A stretch of 64,000 bases of DNA from Actinomadura_E scrupuli (GCF_050971785.1 NZ_JBPCCU010000011.1:186001-250000); one strand, 5' to 3'. Shown: positions 17,639 through 26,046, counted from the stretch's first letter. The notes: generated by a model from the sequence alone, not told the origin. A program made the numbers and translations.

Positions 17639-18132
17639 GGCCGCCTCTCGATCATGAATAATCGCGATACTGCAACCGGTGACCCGCGCCCTGCCCGCGT
17701 CTCGCCCGGTTTCGCACCGGGCGGGACCGCAGTGCCGACACGGTAGACGCCGGGGCGGAGCGCCGTCAACGGACCCCGATCCGCTACGGGCCACCCGGAA
17801 CCGCCCCGCGGCACGGGCATCGGCGAGCGAACATCCTGGTCACGACCGCGGCGTCGCCGAGCCGGTCGCGGCGGGCTGCCAGACTAGAAAGCAAATAACA
17901 GATAAAATATTGACAGAACAGCTTGGCCGGGCGTGTACTGTCGTCGTCCCTCGCGGACGGCACCGTACCCGCGCCCAGGTGCCGCCGAAGCGACGGGACC
18001 GCGCCGGCGACACCAGGGAGCGGCCATGCGATGAACCAGATCGGGCTAGGCCGCTTTCGTACCTCGCGTCCTTGCGCCGCCCGACCACCTGAACTAACGT
18101 CTGGACATGTGTCCGGAAAATCGATCGGCGTG
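17639..18132. other. intergenic region with a consensus-like promoter
   Basis: About 490 bases with no convincing gene. It contains an AT-rich patch around 17885-17915 and a forward TTGACA at 17910-17915 with TGTACT at 17934-17939, an 18-base spacer. This is an unusually good sigma-70-type promoter for such DNA. It could feed the TetR/P450 operon with a long leader or make a small RNA. The TetR-proximal operator lies at its right end. Confidence 0.45.
18100..18117. promoter_or_regulatory. palindromic operator at the TetR gene start (copy 1)
   Basis: TCTGGACA TG TGTCCGGA, an inverted repeat with 7 of 8 matched arm positions. A near-identical site lies at 19949-19966. Both are preceded at the same distance (31 bases) by TCCTTGCGC, consistent with a shared -35 element (TTGCGC). 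Very likely autoregulation by the TetR protein encoded immediately downstream. Confidence 0.65.
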
Positions 18133-18690
18133 ATGACCGAGCCCACCCGGCGGCGGCTGACCGACCGGCAGGCCGATACCGTCCGCCGGCTGACCGACGC
18201 CGCCGTCGAGGAGCTGCGCGAGTCCGGCTACGACGGCCTGACCGTCCGCAACGTCGCCCGGCGGGCCGGAGTCGCCGCCGCCACGGCGTACACCTATTTC
18301 GCCTCGAAGAACCACCTCATCACCGAGGTGTTCTGGCGGCGGCTGACGGCGCTCCCGCCGGTCCCCGCCGATGATGACCCGCCCGCCGACCGGGTGGTCG
18401 CCGTGCTGCGCGAGATCACCCTGCTGCTCTCGGACGAGCCCGCCCTGGCGGCGGCCTGCACGACCGCCATGCTCGGCTCCGACCCCGACGTACAGGAACT
18501 GCGGTCGCGCATCGGAGTGGCCATCCGCCACCGGCTGCTGGACGCCCTCGGCGCGGACCCCGAGCCCCGGGTGCTCGCGGGGCTGGAAATGATCTACACC
18601 GGTGCCATGGTCCATGCCGGTATGGGTCACACCTCGTACACCGCCATCGCGGGCCAGCTCTCCGAAGTGGCTCGACTGATCGTGAGGTAG
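18133..18690 (+). CDS. TetR family transcriptional regulator
   Basis: A 185-residue TetR regulator if started at ATG 18133. The helix-turn-helix is LTVRNVARRAGVAAATAYTYFASKNHLI. An in-frame GTG at 18109 inside the operator would add eight residues and could be a leaderless start, since the putative -10 ends near 18100. The stop is followed 5 bases later by the P450 GTG, so TetR and P450 form an operon. The operator pair at 18100 and 19949 suggests it controls itself, the P450 and the downstream SDR gene. Confidence 0.85.
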   Translation: MTEPTRRRLTDRQADTVRRLTDAAVEELRESGYDGLTVRNVARRAGVAAATAYTYFASKNHLITEVFWRRLTALPPVPADDDPPADRVVAVLREITLLLSDEPALAAACTTAMLGSDPDVQELRSRIGVAIRHRLLDALGADPEPRVLAGLEMIYTGAMVHAGMGHTSYTAIAGQLSEVARLIVR

Positions 18691-18695
18691 CCGCC

Positions 18696-19892
18696 GTGGA
18701 CCCCTCCCCCCAGGTCTCCTACAACCCGTACGACTACGTGATCCACGAGGACCCGTACCCCACGTACCACCGCCTCCGCGAGGAGGCACCGCTCTACCGC
18801 AACACCGACCTCGGCTTCTGGGCGCTCTCCCGCCACGCCGACGTGGCGGGCGCCTTCCGGGATCACGAGCGGTACTCCAACATCAACGGGGTCACCCTGG
18901 ACCCCAGCGCCTGGAGCCCGAAGGCGCACCGGACGATGTCCTTCCTGGCACTCGACCCGCCCACGCACACCCGGATGCGGACACTGGTCTCGAAGGGCTT
19001 CACCCCCCGGCGGGTGCGCGACCTGGAGGCCGGCATCCTCGCCCTGACCAGGCGTTATCTGGAGCCGGCACTGGAAGCCGGCGAGTTCGACGCGATCGGG
19101 GACTTCGCCGGCAGACTGCCGATGGACGTCATCTCCGAGATGATGGGCGTTCCCGAGCCCGATCGGGACGAGGTGCGCCGGCTGGCCGACCTGGTCGTGC
19201 ACCGCGAGGAGGGGCTCAACGACGTCCCGCCCGCGGGCATGGACGCCGCCCTGACCCTGGTCGGCTACTACCAGGACATGGTCGCCGCGCGGAAGGCGAA
19301 CGCGACGCAGGACCTGACCTCCGCGCTGCTGGCGGCGGAGGCCGACGGCGACCGGCTCGACGAGCAGGAGATCATCGCCTTCCTCTTCCTGATGGTGGTG
19401 GCGGGCAACGAGACCACCACCAAGCTGCTGGCCAACTCCCTCTACTGGGGCTGGCGGCATCCGGACCAGCTCGCCAAGCCGCTCGACGACCCGGGCCGGG
19501 TGCCCGACTGGGTGGAGGAGACCCTTCGCTACGACACCTCCAGCCAGATGCTCGCCCGCACGGTCACCAAGGACACCGAGCTGTACGGGCAGACCGTGCC
19601 GGCGGGCGACCGGATGCTGCTGCTCGTCGGCTCCGCCAACCGTGATCCCCGGGTCTTCACCGACCCCGACGTCTACGACCTCGACCGGGACACCTCGCAG
19701 CTGATCAGTTTCGGCGGGGGGCGGCACTTCTGCCTCGGCGCCAACCTGGCCCGGCTGGAGGCCCGCATCGCGCTGACCGAGTTCGCCCGCCAGGTCAGGG
19801 CGTACGAGATCGACGCCGCGAACGCCGTACGGGTGCACTCGGTCAACGTCCGCGGCTTCGCCACCCTGCCCATCAAGGTGGTACGCGCATGA
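18696..19892 (+). CDS. cytochrome P450
   Basis: A 398-residue P450. I-helix VVAGNETTTKL, K-helix EETLRY, heme loop FGGGRHFCLGANLARLE. The GTG start is preceded by GAGGTAG overlapping the TetR stop codon. It is the third P450 in the window and the only one in the TetR-operator-controlled group. Substrate unknown. It differs clearly from the other two P450s in the I-helix and heme loops, so it is not a recent tandem copy. Confidence 0.9.
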   Translation: MDPSPQVSYNPYDYVIHEDPYPTYHRLREEAPLYRNTDLGFWALSRHADVAGAFRDHERYSNINGVTLDPSAWSPKAHRTMSFLALDPPTHTRMRTLVSKGFTPRRVRDLEAGILALTRRYLEPALEAGEFDAIGDFAGRLPMDVISEMMGVPEPDRDEVRRLADLVVHREEGLNDVPPAGMDAALTLVGYYQDMVAARKANATQDLTSALLAAEADGDRLDEQEIIAFLFLMVVAGNETTTKLLANSLYWGWRHPDQLAKPLDDPGRVPDWVEETLRYDTSSQMLARTVTKDTELYGQTVPAGDRMLLLVGSANRDPRVFTDPDVYDLDRDTSQLISFGGGRHFCLGANLARLEARIALTEFARQVRAYEIDAANAVRVHSVNVRGFATLPIKVVRA

Positions 19893-19948
19893 CCTCGGGG
19901 CGATTTCTCCAGCTTGGTCCTTGCGCTGCGTCCTGGCGTGAACGGTAG

Positions 19949-19966
19949 TCTGGACATGTGTCCAGA
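19949..19966. promoter_or_regulatory. palindromic operator upstream of the SDR gene (copy 2)
   Basis: TCTGGACA TG TGTCCAGA, a perfect 8-base inverted repeat with a 2-base centre, sharing 16 consecutive bases with the TetR site at 18100. It sits between the P450 stop (19892) and the SDR start (20068), with TTGCGC 22 bases upstream. It gives the SDR operon its own promoter under the same regulator. Confidence 0.68.
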
Positions 19967-20067
19967 ACAATCGGCCGCTTGCTTGATTCCGGGCCTTCCC
20001 GGTCCTCGCCGGACATGGCCGGGCTCGTGGAAGACCTGGAGACCAGTCGATCGCGGAGGGAGTCCCC

Positions 20068-20802
20068 ATGAGGTTCGAGGGCAAGGTCGCGATCGTGACC
20101 GGCGCCGCACAGGGCATCGGCGAGGCCTACGCGCGGGCGCTCGCCGCCGAGGGCGCGAGCGTCGTGGTGGCCGACCTCAGCGACAAGGGCGCGGCGGTCG
20201 CCGATGAGATCAAGGGACTGTACGTCCACACCGACGTCTCCGACCCCGCCTCGGTGCGGGCACTGGCGGCGGCGGCCGTCGAGCACTACGGCGGCATCGA
20301 CTTCCTGGTCAACAACGCCGCCATCTTCGGCACGATGAAGCTGGACTTCCTGTTCACCGTGGACTGGGACTACTACCGGAAGTTCATGTCGGTCAACATG
20401 GACGGCGCACTGCTCTGCGCGCGGGCCTGCTACCCGGCGATGCAGGAGCGGGGCGGCGGTGTGATCATCAATCAGTCCTCCACCGCCGCCTGGCAGTACG
20501 CCGGCTTCTACGGGCTGGCCAAGGTCGGCGTCAACGGCATCACCCAGCAGCTCGCCCACGAGCTGGGTTCGCTGGGCATCCGGGTCAACGCGATCGCCCC
20601 CGGCCCGATCGACACCGAGGCCAATCGCACGGTCGTCCCGGGTGGCATGTCGCAGAAGATCGTGAAGGACAAGCTGGCGATCAAGCGGATGGGCACGCCG
20701 CAGGACCTGGTGGGGATGTGCCTGTTCCTGCTCTCGGACGAGGCCTCCTGGATCACCGGCCAGATCTTCAACGTCGACGGCGGCGAGGTGTTCCGCGCGT
20801 GA
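20068..20802 (+). CDS. short-chain dehydrogenase/reductase
   Basis: A 244-residue classical SDR: TGAAQGIGEA near residue 12, VNNAAIF, serine in QSSTAAW, and YGLAKVG carrying the catalytic tyrosine and lysine. C-terminal WITGQIFNVDGGEVF is typical. Its start (ATG) follows GGAGGGAG. It overlaps the next dehydrogenase by GTGA, forming a two- or three-gene operon led by the operator at 19949. Confidence 0.88.
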   Translation: MRFEGKVAIVTGAAQGIGEAYARALAAEGASVVVADLSDKGAAVADEIKGLYVHTDVSDPASVRALAAAAVEHYGGIDFLVNNAAIFGTMKLDFLFTVDWDYYRKFMSVNMDGALLCARACYPAMQERGGGVIINQSSTAAWQYAGFYGLAKVGVNGITQQLAHELGSLGIRVNAIAPGPIDTEANRTVVPGGMSQKIVKDKLAIKRMGTPQDLVGMCLFLLSDEASWITGQIFNVDGGEVFRA

Positions 20803-21710
20803 TCGACGGAGCTTCCCCCGGTGACGGCGGCCCCCCGGAGGCCGAACGCGCTCGGACCGTCGGGTGGATCGGGCTCGGCCAGATGGGTGCGCCGATGGCG
20901 ACGCATCTGACGAAGGGCGAGTACGGCCTGATCGTGTACGACACCCGGGCCGAGGCGGTGGCCCCGCTGGTGGACCTGGGCGCGAAGAGCGCCGCGGGCC
21001 CGGCCGAGGTGGCCCGTGCCGCCCAGCTCATCTCGGTGATGGTGCGCGACGACGACCAGGTCGACGAGGTGGCCGGGGAGCTCATCCCCGCGGCCCGGCC
21101 GGGCACCGTGCTCGCGATCCACTCCACCATCCGGGCCGAGACGGCGATCCGGCTCGCCGCGCGGGCGCAACCGTACGGCGTCCACGTCGTCGACGCACCG
21201 GTCAGCGGCAGCTTCGTCGGCGCGACCGCCGGCAGCCTCGCGGTCATGGTCGGCGGCACCGTTGAGGCCTTCGAGCGCTGCCGGGAACCGTTCGGCGCCT
21301 GGGCCGGTCTGGTCCTGCACGTGGGCCCGGTCGGAGCTGGCACCCACCTCAAACTGGCCCGCAACCTGCTGCAGTTCGCCGCCTTCACGGCCGCGGCCGA
21401 GGCGCAGCGGCTGGCCGAGGCCGCCGGTGTCTCGCTGCGCAAGCTGGGCCGGGTGGTGCGGCACTCCGACGCCATCACGGGCGGACCCGGGTCGATCATG
21501 CTCCGGTCGAGCACCGAGCCGCTGGACCCGCAGGACCCGCTGTACGAGATCATGCGCCACGTGCAGGCCCTCGGCGAGAAGGACCTGACCCTGGCACTCG
21601 AGATGGCGGAGGGGCTCGGCGTCGACACCCCGTTCGCCCGGATGTCCCTCGACCTGTTCGCCACCGGCCTAGGCCTAGCCCCCACCCCCGAACCCACTCC
21701 CCCGCCGTGA
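20799..21710 (+). CDS. NAD(P)-dependent beta-hydroxyacid dehydrogenase family protein
   Basis: A 303-residue 3-hydroxyisobutyrate/6-phosphogluconate dehydrogenase-type enzyme. It has WIGLGQMGAPMATHL at about residues 24-38, DAPVSGSFVGATAG for substrate binding, and VGAGTHLKLARNLL with the catalytic lysine. GTG start overlapping the SDR stop. It probably oxidises a beta-hydroxy acid from the pathway. The C-terminus ends in a short proline-rich tail running into a large palindrome. Confidence 0.85.
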   Translation: MIDGASPGDGGPPEAERARTVGWIGLGQMGAPMATHLTKGEYGLIVYDTRAEAVAPLVDLGAKSAAGPAEVARAAQLISVMVRDDDQVDEVAGELIPAARPGTVLAIHSTIRAETAIRLAARAQPYGVHVVDAPVSGSFVGATAGSLAVMVGGTVEAFERCREPFGAWAGLVLHVGPVGAGTHLKLARNLLQFAAFTAAAEAQRLAEAAGVSLRKLGRVVRHSDAITGGPGSIMLRSSTEPLDPQDPLYEIMRHVQALGEKDLTLALEMAEGLGVDTPFARMSLDLFATGLGLAPTPEPTPPP

Positions 21711-21745
21711 TCATGCAATCGTTCGTCGATTGATTGCATGATCAC
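21707..21745. repeat. palindromic element, copy A (degenerate centre)
   Basis: A perfect 14-base inverted repeat (arms 21707-21720 and 21732-21745, GTGATCATGCAATC type) with an 11-base centre. The left arm and centre match an almost identical but fully symmetric element at 39075-39117. It overlaps the last codons of the dehydrogenase gene and could also end transcription, but no T-run follows on either strand. Confidence 0.75.
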
Positions 21746-21786
21746 GCCTGGAGGTCGTCCGACCATGTTCCGGAAGGGAAGCCGCT

Positions 21787-22152
21787 GTGGGCGATGAGCA
21801 GCGCGAGCGCGGCCTGGAGATGATGGGCCGGGTGTACGGGTGGGAGGTCGGGGACTCGCCGGGCGACTTCTTCGGCATCACCGTGGACCATCTGTTCGGC
21901 GACATCTGGACCCGGCCCGGTCTGAGCATGCGGGAACGCCGACTGCTGCTGATCGGAGTGCTGGCCGGTCAGGGGCTCAACGACGTCCTGGACCTCCAGC
22001 TCCCAGCGGCCCTGGACAACGGCGAACTCGACGCGGACGAGCTCCGGGAGATCGTCATCTTCCTCACCCACTACATCGGCTGGCCGCTCGGCGCCAAGCT
22101 CAACACCCAGGTCGAGCGGTACATCGCCAAGCACGAGAAGAAGCAGCACTGA
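21787..22152 (+). CDS. carboxymuconolactone decarboxylase family protein
   Basis: A 121-residue all-helical protein of the CMD/AhpD-like superfamily, with LSMRERRLLLIGVLAGQG and ELREIVIFLTHYIGWPLGAKL. It lacks the CxxC of AhpD, so an antioxidant role is unlikely. It may be a decarboxylase-like ring-cleavage or lactone enzyme. GTG start with GAAGGGAA upstream. It ends the catabolic island. Confidence 0.8.
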   Translation: MGDEQRERGLEMMGRVYGWEVGDSPGDFFGITVDHLFGDIWTRPGLSMRERRLLLIGVLAGQGLNDVLDLQLPAALDNGELDADELREIVIFLTHYIGWPLGAKLNTQVERYIAKHEKKQH

Positions 22153-22229
22153 GCCCGTCCGTTCGGCCTCGGCCCGTAGTGAGCCTCCATGCCGCAGCCT
22201 TCGAGCGGGAATATCACGGAACGTGACTA

Positions 22230-22320
22230 CTCTGCTACAGGATTCTGGCAGAGTAAAGGCCCGGTAAATGGGACGGCCCCTCCGAAGAGGGGCCGTCGGG
22301 CCAGGGAGGGTAGTCCCTGG
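22230..22320 (+). ncRNA. structured leader RNA candidate upstream of the NYN gene
   Basis: Three successive hairpins: CTCTGC/GCAGAG (22230-22235, 22248-22253); an 11-base perfect stem with CGAA loop (22272-22282, 22287-22297), extended across a 9-base internal bulge by GGCCC (22258-22262) pairing with GGGCC (22298-22302); and CCAGGGA/TCCCTGG (22301-22307, 22314-22320). The gene starts 34 bases later. The bulged extended stem looks more like a regulatory RNA than a plain terminator, but it could also terminate transcription from the preceding gene. Confidence 0.45.
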
Positions 22321-22353
22321 CGGGGTATGCAACCAGGATAGGCCAGGGTCTCC

Positions 22354-22989
22354 GTGTCCAACAACCAGAACTCAGAATCCACCCGCGTCGCGGTCTACGT
22401 GGACGGCTTCAACCTCTACCACGGCATCCACGGGCGCTGGGGCCGCAAATATCTGTGGCTCGACCTCGAAGCACTGGGCCATCGGCTGATCCGGCCGCCA
22501 CAGTCGCTCGTCGCCGCCCGCTACTTCAGTGCTCCGGTCCGCAATGACCCGGAGTCGGCCGCACGCCAGAAGCTTTACCTGAGAGCACTGAGGACGCGTC
22601 CGACCGTCGACGTCACCCTGGGCCGCTTCCAGCAAAAGCATCCCTATTGCCGATCTTGTGGTGCGACCTGGACGAGTTACGAGGAGAAGGAGACGGACGT
22701 GTCGATCGCGGTGGCACTGGTCGAGGACAGCGTCAACGATCTCTTCGACACCGCCGTCCTGATCTCGGCCGACAGCGATCTGTGCCCGGGGATCCGGGCG
22801 ATGCGGCGGCTCACCCCGCAGCGAAGGATCATCACCGTCTTCCCGCCCGGGCGCAGGTCGGACGCGCTGCGCAGGGCGTGCGACGGAGTACGCCACCTGG
22901 ACGAGGCGACGCTTCGCCAGTCGCAACTGCCGGACTCTGTCCCGGGCCCTTCAGGGCTGGTCTACAAGCGACCCGCGCACTGGAACTGA
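22354..22989 (+). CDS. NYN domain (PIN-like) putative ribonuclease
   Basis: A 211-residue protein. NYN signatures are VAVYVDGFNLYHGI near residue 12, EEKETDVSIAVALVEDSV with acidic residues, and TAVLISADSDLCPGIRAM. These supply the Asp cluster of PIN/NYN metal-dependent RNases. A CRSCG segment with a preceding CYS near residues 98-103 suggests a small zinc site. GTG start. It stands alone behind a structured leader. NYN proteins act in RNA processing and some in conflict systems; the role here is unknown. Confidence 0.8.
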   Translation: MSNNQNSESTRVAVYVDGFNLYHGIHGRWGRKYLWLDLEALGHRLIRPPQSLVAARYFSAPVRNDPESAARQKLYLRALRTRPTVDVTLGRFQQKHPYCRSCGATWTSYEEKETDVSIAVALVEDSVNDLFDTAVLISADSDLCPGIRAMRRLTPQRRIITVFPPGRRSDALRRACDGVRHLDEATLRQSQLPDSVPGPSGLVYKRPAHWN

Positions 22990-23457
22990 CCCTTAAAGAT
23001 CAAGGCCACGGCCCTGCCAAGGTCGTGGTGCATGCTCTCGCGCCCGGTGGCGGGGCGGGTGCTGTTCTCCCATCGCTTTGCCGTGACCACCCTGGCGCGG
23101 CCTGCCGGCCGAGCGCCCCGAGGCCGCATATCGGTGGTCACGGCAAACCCACACGGCCGAACCCGAGCGACCACACGAACCCGAGCGACCACGCGACCCC
23201 AAGCCGCGTATCGGTGGTCACGGCGAACGCGCCGATCAACACCCGGGCGACCTCCGGACCACACGACCCCGAGCCGCCTACCAGTGGTCACGACAACCCC
23301 ACCGCTCGAAACCCGGGCGACCTTCCGACCACACGCCCCCGGCCGCGTATCGGTGGTCAGGGCAATGCGATTCGAAGACGGCACCGACCGGCCGCTCTGG
23401 AACAGACGGATAGGCATTCGCGAGGTGGGGCCGGCCCACCGCGGATCGCGCTAGGGG
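22990..23457. other. non-coding stretch containing a degenerate tandem repeat
   Basis: No convincing gene on either strand. The region is dominated by four copies of a 22-base motif described separately, with related DNA between copies. Open frames across it on both strands have biased, repetitive composition and no ribosome sites. Confidence 0.5.
23123..23363 (+). repeat. degenerate tandem repeat, four copies of a 22-base core
   Basis: GCCGCRTATCGGTGGTCACGGC-like cores lie at 23123-23144, 23203-23224, 23273-23294 and 23342-23363, spaced 80, 70 and 69 bases apart. Two are nearly identical and one has several changes. The intervals are also related (repeated CCCGGGCGACC and CCACACGACCCC segments), so the true unit is about 70-80 bases. 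An inverted partial copy (GCCGTGACCACC) lies near 23080. Origin unknown. Confidence 0.7.
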
Positions 23458-23535
23458 TCAGGCCGCCCCGGTCTTGACCTGGGTGGTGAAGCGGCGCCAG
23501 GTCGCGTGGGGGAAGACGAGGGCGGGGCTGATGAT
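23458..23535 (-). pseudogene. DUF397 C-terminal remnant
   Basis: On the minus strand this reads IISPALVFPHATWRRFTTQVKTGAA then stop, the pattern of the C-terminal half of DUF397 proteins (PVLxFTPAEWRAFxxGVRxGEFD type). The upstream part of the frame (to a stop near 23622) does not carry the WRKSSYS...CVEVA half, so the gene appears broken. It may be a relic of the same family as 53722 and 54385. Confidence 0.35.
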
Positions 23536-23619
23536 CACGGCACCTTCCCGACCCCGACCGGCAAGGCGACCTGGTTCGAGGTCGTGGGCGTGGCCCGAAC
23601 GGCCCCAGGGCGTGCCGGA

Positions 23620-24402
23620 CTAGGCCGCCCGGTTGGGGTCGGGCATCAGCATCGGACCGGTGATCCGGAAACGCTCGACGCCGCGTTTGGTGAGGTTGAT
23701 CCGCAGGTCGATCCAGCCGGCCCGGGCGGAGTCGAGGCAGTCCCCGGTTTCCACCTCGGGAAAGTGCAGGTCACCGACCGAGAGCTTGGCGCCGAGCGCG
23801 TGCACCGGCAGCATGATCCGCGATCCGGCGGTGAGCCGGGCGATGGAGCAGCCGCCGATCTGACGTCCGCGTTCCACCGACCGTACGGCCTGCGCGGCGA
23901 GGGGCTCGTACGCGGCCAGGCCCGGCCGGACATGACCGAGCAGCACCCCGTCCGAACCGTCCTCGATCGGGCCGGTCTCTCCGCCCCGCCCGTTCGCCAC
24001 CCAGCTGGACTCCACCAGCCCGGCCCGTTCCAGCCCGGTCTCCTCCGACCTCAGGGACTCGGCGCCGGGGGCGCAGCCGATGATGCCGGGATGTGCGGCG
24101 CCCGCGTAGCGGCCGTCGGAGCGGCCGAGAGCCAGAATGTCGACCACGATCACATCGCCCGGCTGCGCTCCCACGACCGAGAGCGGGCCACACAGGATCG
24201 CGTCGGCATTGGGATCGCGCTCGTCGAGATCCCAGCGGCTCTGGCATTCCATCCGTACCGACCCACCGGAGATCACCTCGGCGACGGCCGGGATGTCGGG
24301 ATGCCAGCGGTTGTGGCCTGGCACGGCGCGGGCGTCCCGCTGGGGAACGGTCGGACGCAGCCACGCGGATGAGGCAGGCGGCGCGGCTAGTGACAGCACC
24401 AA
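23620..24402 (-). CDS. acetamidase/formamidase family protein (short)
   Basis: A 260-residue protein with family motifs in order: GHNRWHPDIP near residue 28, QPGDVIVVDIL, AAHPGIIGCAPG, and SRIMLPVHALGAKLSVGDLHF. It would hydrolyse a short amide to ammonia and acid. It is much shorter than FmdA-type enzymes (about 400 residues); the part between the first GD segment and HPGIIGC is compressed and the C-terminal half is missing. It may be a short branch of the family or a decaying gene. The TTG at 24402 or GTG at 24399 follows AAGGGA. Isolated, with no amide transporter nearby. Confidence 0.65.
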   Translation of the reverse strand: MVLSLAAPPASSAWLRPTVPQRDARAVPGHNRWHPDIPAVAEVISGGSVRMECQSRWDLDERDPNADAILCGPLSVVGAQPGDVIVVDILALGRSDGRYAGAAHPGIIGCAPGAESLRSEETGLERAGLVESSWVANGRGGETGPIEDGSDGVLLGHVRPGLAAYEPLAAQAVRSVERGRQIGGCSIARLTAGSRIMLPVHALGAKLSVGDLHFPEVETGDCLDSARAGWIDLRINLTKRGVERFRITGPMLMPDPNRAA

Positions 24403-24512
24403 CGGAGGTCCCTTCTAGGAGAACAGCTACGGAGATAGTGCCGCCGGGCCTGTTTCGGTCCGGTTTCGCGGCCCTTAAGGGTGCGTAATTCTCCGCTCAC
24501 CGAGCAGCTAAC

Positions 24513-24529
24513 CAAATAAACAGTTAGAT
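24513..24529. promoter_or_regulatory. operator shared by the SDR and TetR genes (copy 1)
   Basis: CAAATAAACAGTTAGAT, AT-rich in GC-rich surroundings, 49 bases before the SDR start. The same 17-base word with one change occurs in inverted orientation at 26047-26063 at the TetR start. The core AAC-N-GTT is symmetric. Confidence 0.65.
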
Positions 24530-24577
24530 ACTGTAGGCTGCGGAGCACGGCAACCCTTCGAAGTCCCGAGGTATCTC

Positions 24578-25417
24578 ATGACGAAGACCTGGCTCATCAC
24601 CGGCAGTTCCCGCGGCCTCGGCCGGGAGCTCGCCCAGGCCGTGCTGGAGAGCGGGGACACGGTCGTCGCGACCGCCCGCCGCCCGGAGCAGCTGGATCCC
24701 CTCGTGCAGAAGTACGGCGACCGCGTGCGTGCGGTGGCACTCGACGTCACCGACCCCGAGGCCGCCCGCGCGGCGGTCCGGACCGCCGTCGACGAGTTCG
24801 GCGCGCTCGACGTGGTCGCCAACAACGCCGGCTACGCCGACAGCGCGGCGATCGAGGAGACCACGGACGAGGACTTCCGGGCGCAGATCGAGACGAACCT
24901 GTTCGGCGTCGTCAACGTCACCAAGGCCGCCCTGCCGGTGCTGCGCGGGCGCCGCTCCGGTCACTTCCTGCAGTTCTCCTCCATCGGCGGGCGCGTCGGC
25001 GGCACCCCCGGCATGGGCGCCTACCAGACCGCGAAGTACGCGGTCGAGGGCTTCTCCGAGGTCCTCGCCAACGAGGTCAGGCCGCTGGGCATCAAGGTCA
25101 CCATCATCGAGCCCGGCGCGTTCCGCACCGACTGGGGCGGGTCCTCCATGCGCATCGCCCCGGTGGGCGACGACTACGCGCAGACCGTCGGCGCGATCAA
25201 CGACTACCGGCTGGCCACCGACGGCAGGCAACCGGGAGATCCGGCCCGCGCGGCCGCGGTCATCGTCGGCCTCGTCCGGCTCGACGAGCCGCCGCTGCGC
25301 CTCCTGCTCGGCTCGGACGCGGTCCGGATCGCATGCGAATCCTCCGCCGCCCGCGCCGCGGAGGCCGGGCAGTGGGCGGAGGTCAGCCGGTCCACCGACT
25401 TCCCGGCCGGCGCGTAG
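24578..25417 (+). CDS. short-chain dehydrogenase/reductase
   Basis: A 279-residue SDR: ITGSSRGLGRE near residue 7, VANNAGYA, SSIGGRVGG and YQTAKYAVEGFSEVLANEV with the catalytic tyrosine and lysine. The glycine-rich loop and C-terminal lid resemble the oxidoreductases often regulated by an adjacent TetR protein. ATG start behind CCGAGG. The next gene (convergent TetR) ends 17 bases away, and both promoters carry the same operator word. It is probably a TetR-repressed detoxification or modification enzyme. Confidence 0.88.
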   Translation: MTKTWLITGSSRGLGRELAQAVLESGDTVVATARRPEQLDPLVQKYGDRVRAVALDVTDPEAARAAVRTAVDEFGALDVVANNAGYADSAAIEETTDEDFRAQIETNLFGVVNVTKAALPVLRGRRSGHFLQFSSIGGRVGGTPGMGAYQTAKYAVEGFSEVLANEVRPLGIKVTIIEPGAFRTDWGGSSMRIAPVGDDYAQTVGAINDYRLATDGRQPGDPARAAAVIVGLVRLDEPPLRLLLGSDAVRIACESSAARAAEAGQWAEVSRSTDFPAGA

Positions 25418-25433
25418 CTCGGAAAACCGCCGG

Positions 25434-26033
25434 TCAGCGCGGCGGGGGCGTGGTGAGGCGGCGTACGGCCTCGACGACCGCGGCGCGGCGCGCGTCGTAC
25501 TGATCCTCACCGAGCCCGGTGGGCGCCGTGGGGCTGGTCGGCATCCAGGCGTTGGCGAGGGCCAGCGTGAAGGCCACCAGGTCCTCCGGGGCGAAGGCCG
25601 GCTCCACCAGCCCCCGGGCCTGGGCCTGGGCGATCGCTTCGGTCTTGCGGCGCATGGACGCGCTCAGCCCCGCCGGATCGTGGCCGGTGCCGGCGCGTTC
25701 GAGCCGCTGCCAGGTGGCCAGCCGCAGCTGGTGGGGGTTGGCTGCGAGGAAGTCGAAGAGCCGGCCGGCGTAACCGGGCAGATCCTCGGCGGTGAAGGGC
25801 ACCTGGTCGAGGACCCTCGCGACATGGGTGTCCATGACCACGTCGAAGAGCTGGTCCTTGTTGCCGAAGTAGGAGTAGATCAGCGCCTTGTTGGCCTTCG
25901 CCGCCGCCCCGATGCGGTCCACCCGGGCACCGGCGATGCCGTAGGCGGCGAACTCGTCGGTCGCGGCCTGCAGAAGCCGGGCCTTGGTGGCTTCCGCGTC
26001 GCGGATCCGGGGCGTGGAAGTCGGGCGTGACAT
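25434..26033 (-). CDS. TetR family transcriptional regulator
   Basis: A 199-residue TetR regulator with helix-turn-helix GIAGARVDRIGAAAKANKALIYSYFGNKDQLFDVV near residues 30-65. The start is taken at ATG 26033; an in-frame ATG at 26048 would lie inside the operator at 26047-26063. It is convergent with the SDR gene, yet the two share an operator word, so it likely represses itself and the SDR. Confidence 0.85.
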   Translation of the reverse strand: MSRPTSTPRIRDAEATKARLLQAATDEFAAYGIAGARVDRIGAAAKANKALIYSYFGNKDQLFDVVMDTHVARVLDQVPFTAEDLPGYAGRLFDFLAANPHQLRLATWQRLERAGTGHDPAGLSASMRRKTEAIAQAQARGLVEPAFAPEDLVAFTLALANAWMPTSPTAPTGLGEDQYDARRAAVVEAVRRLTTPPPR

Positions 26034-26046
26034 GCCCTCACGATAC

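Noticed and set aside
23123..23363. CRISPR-like array (22-base repeats)
   Set aside because: Intervals are 47-58 bases, vary, and are similar to each other; only four decayed copies; no cas genes in the window.
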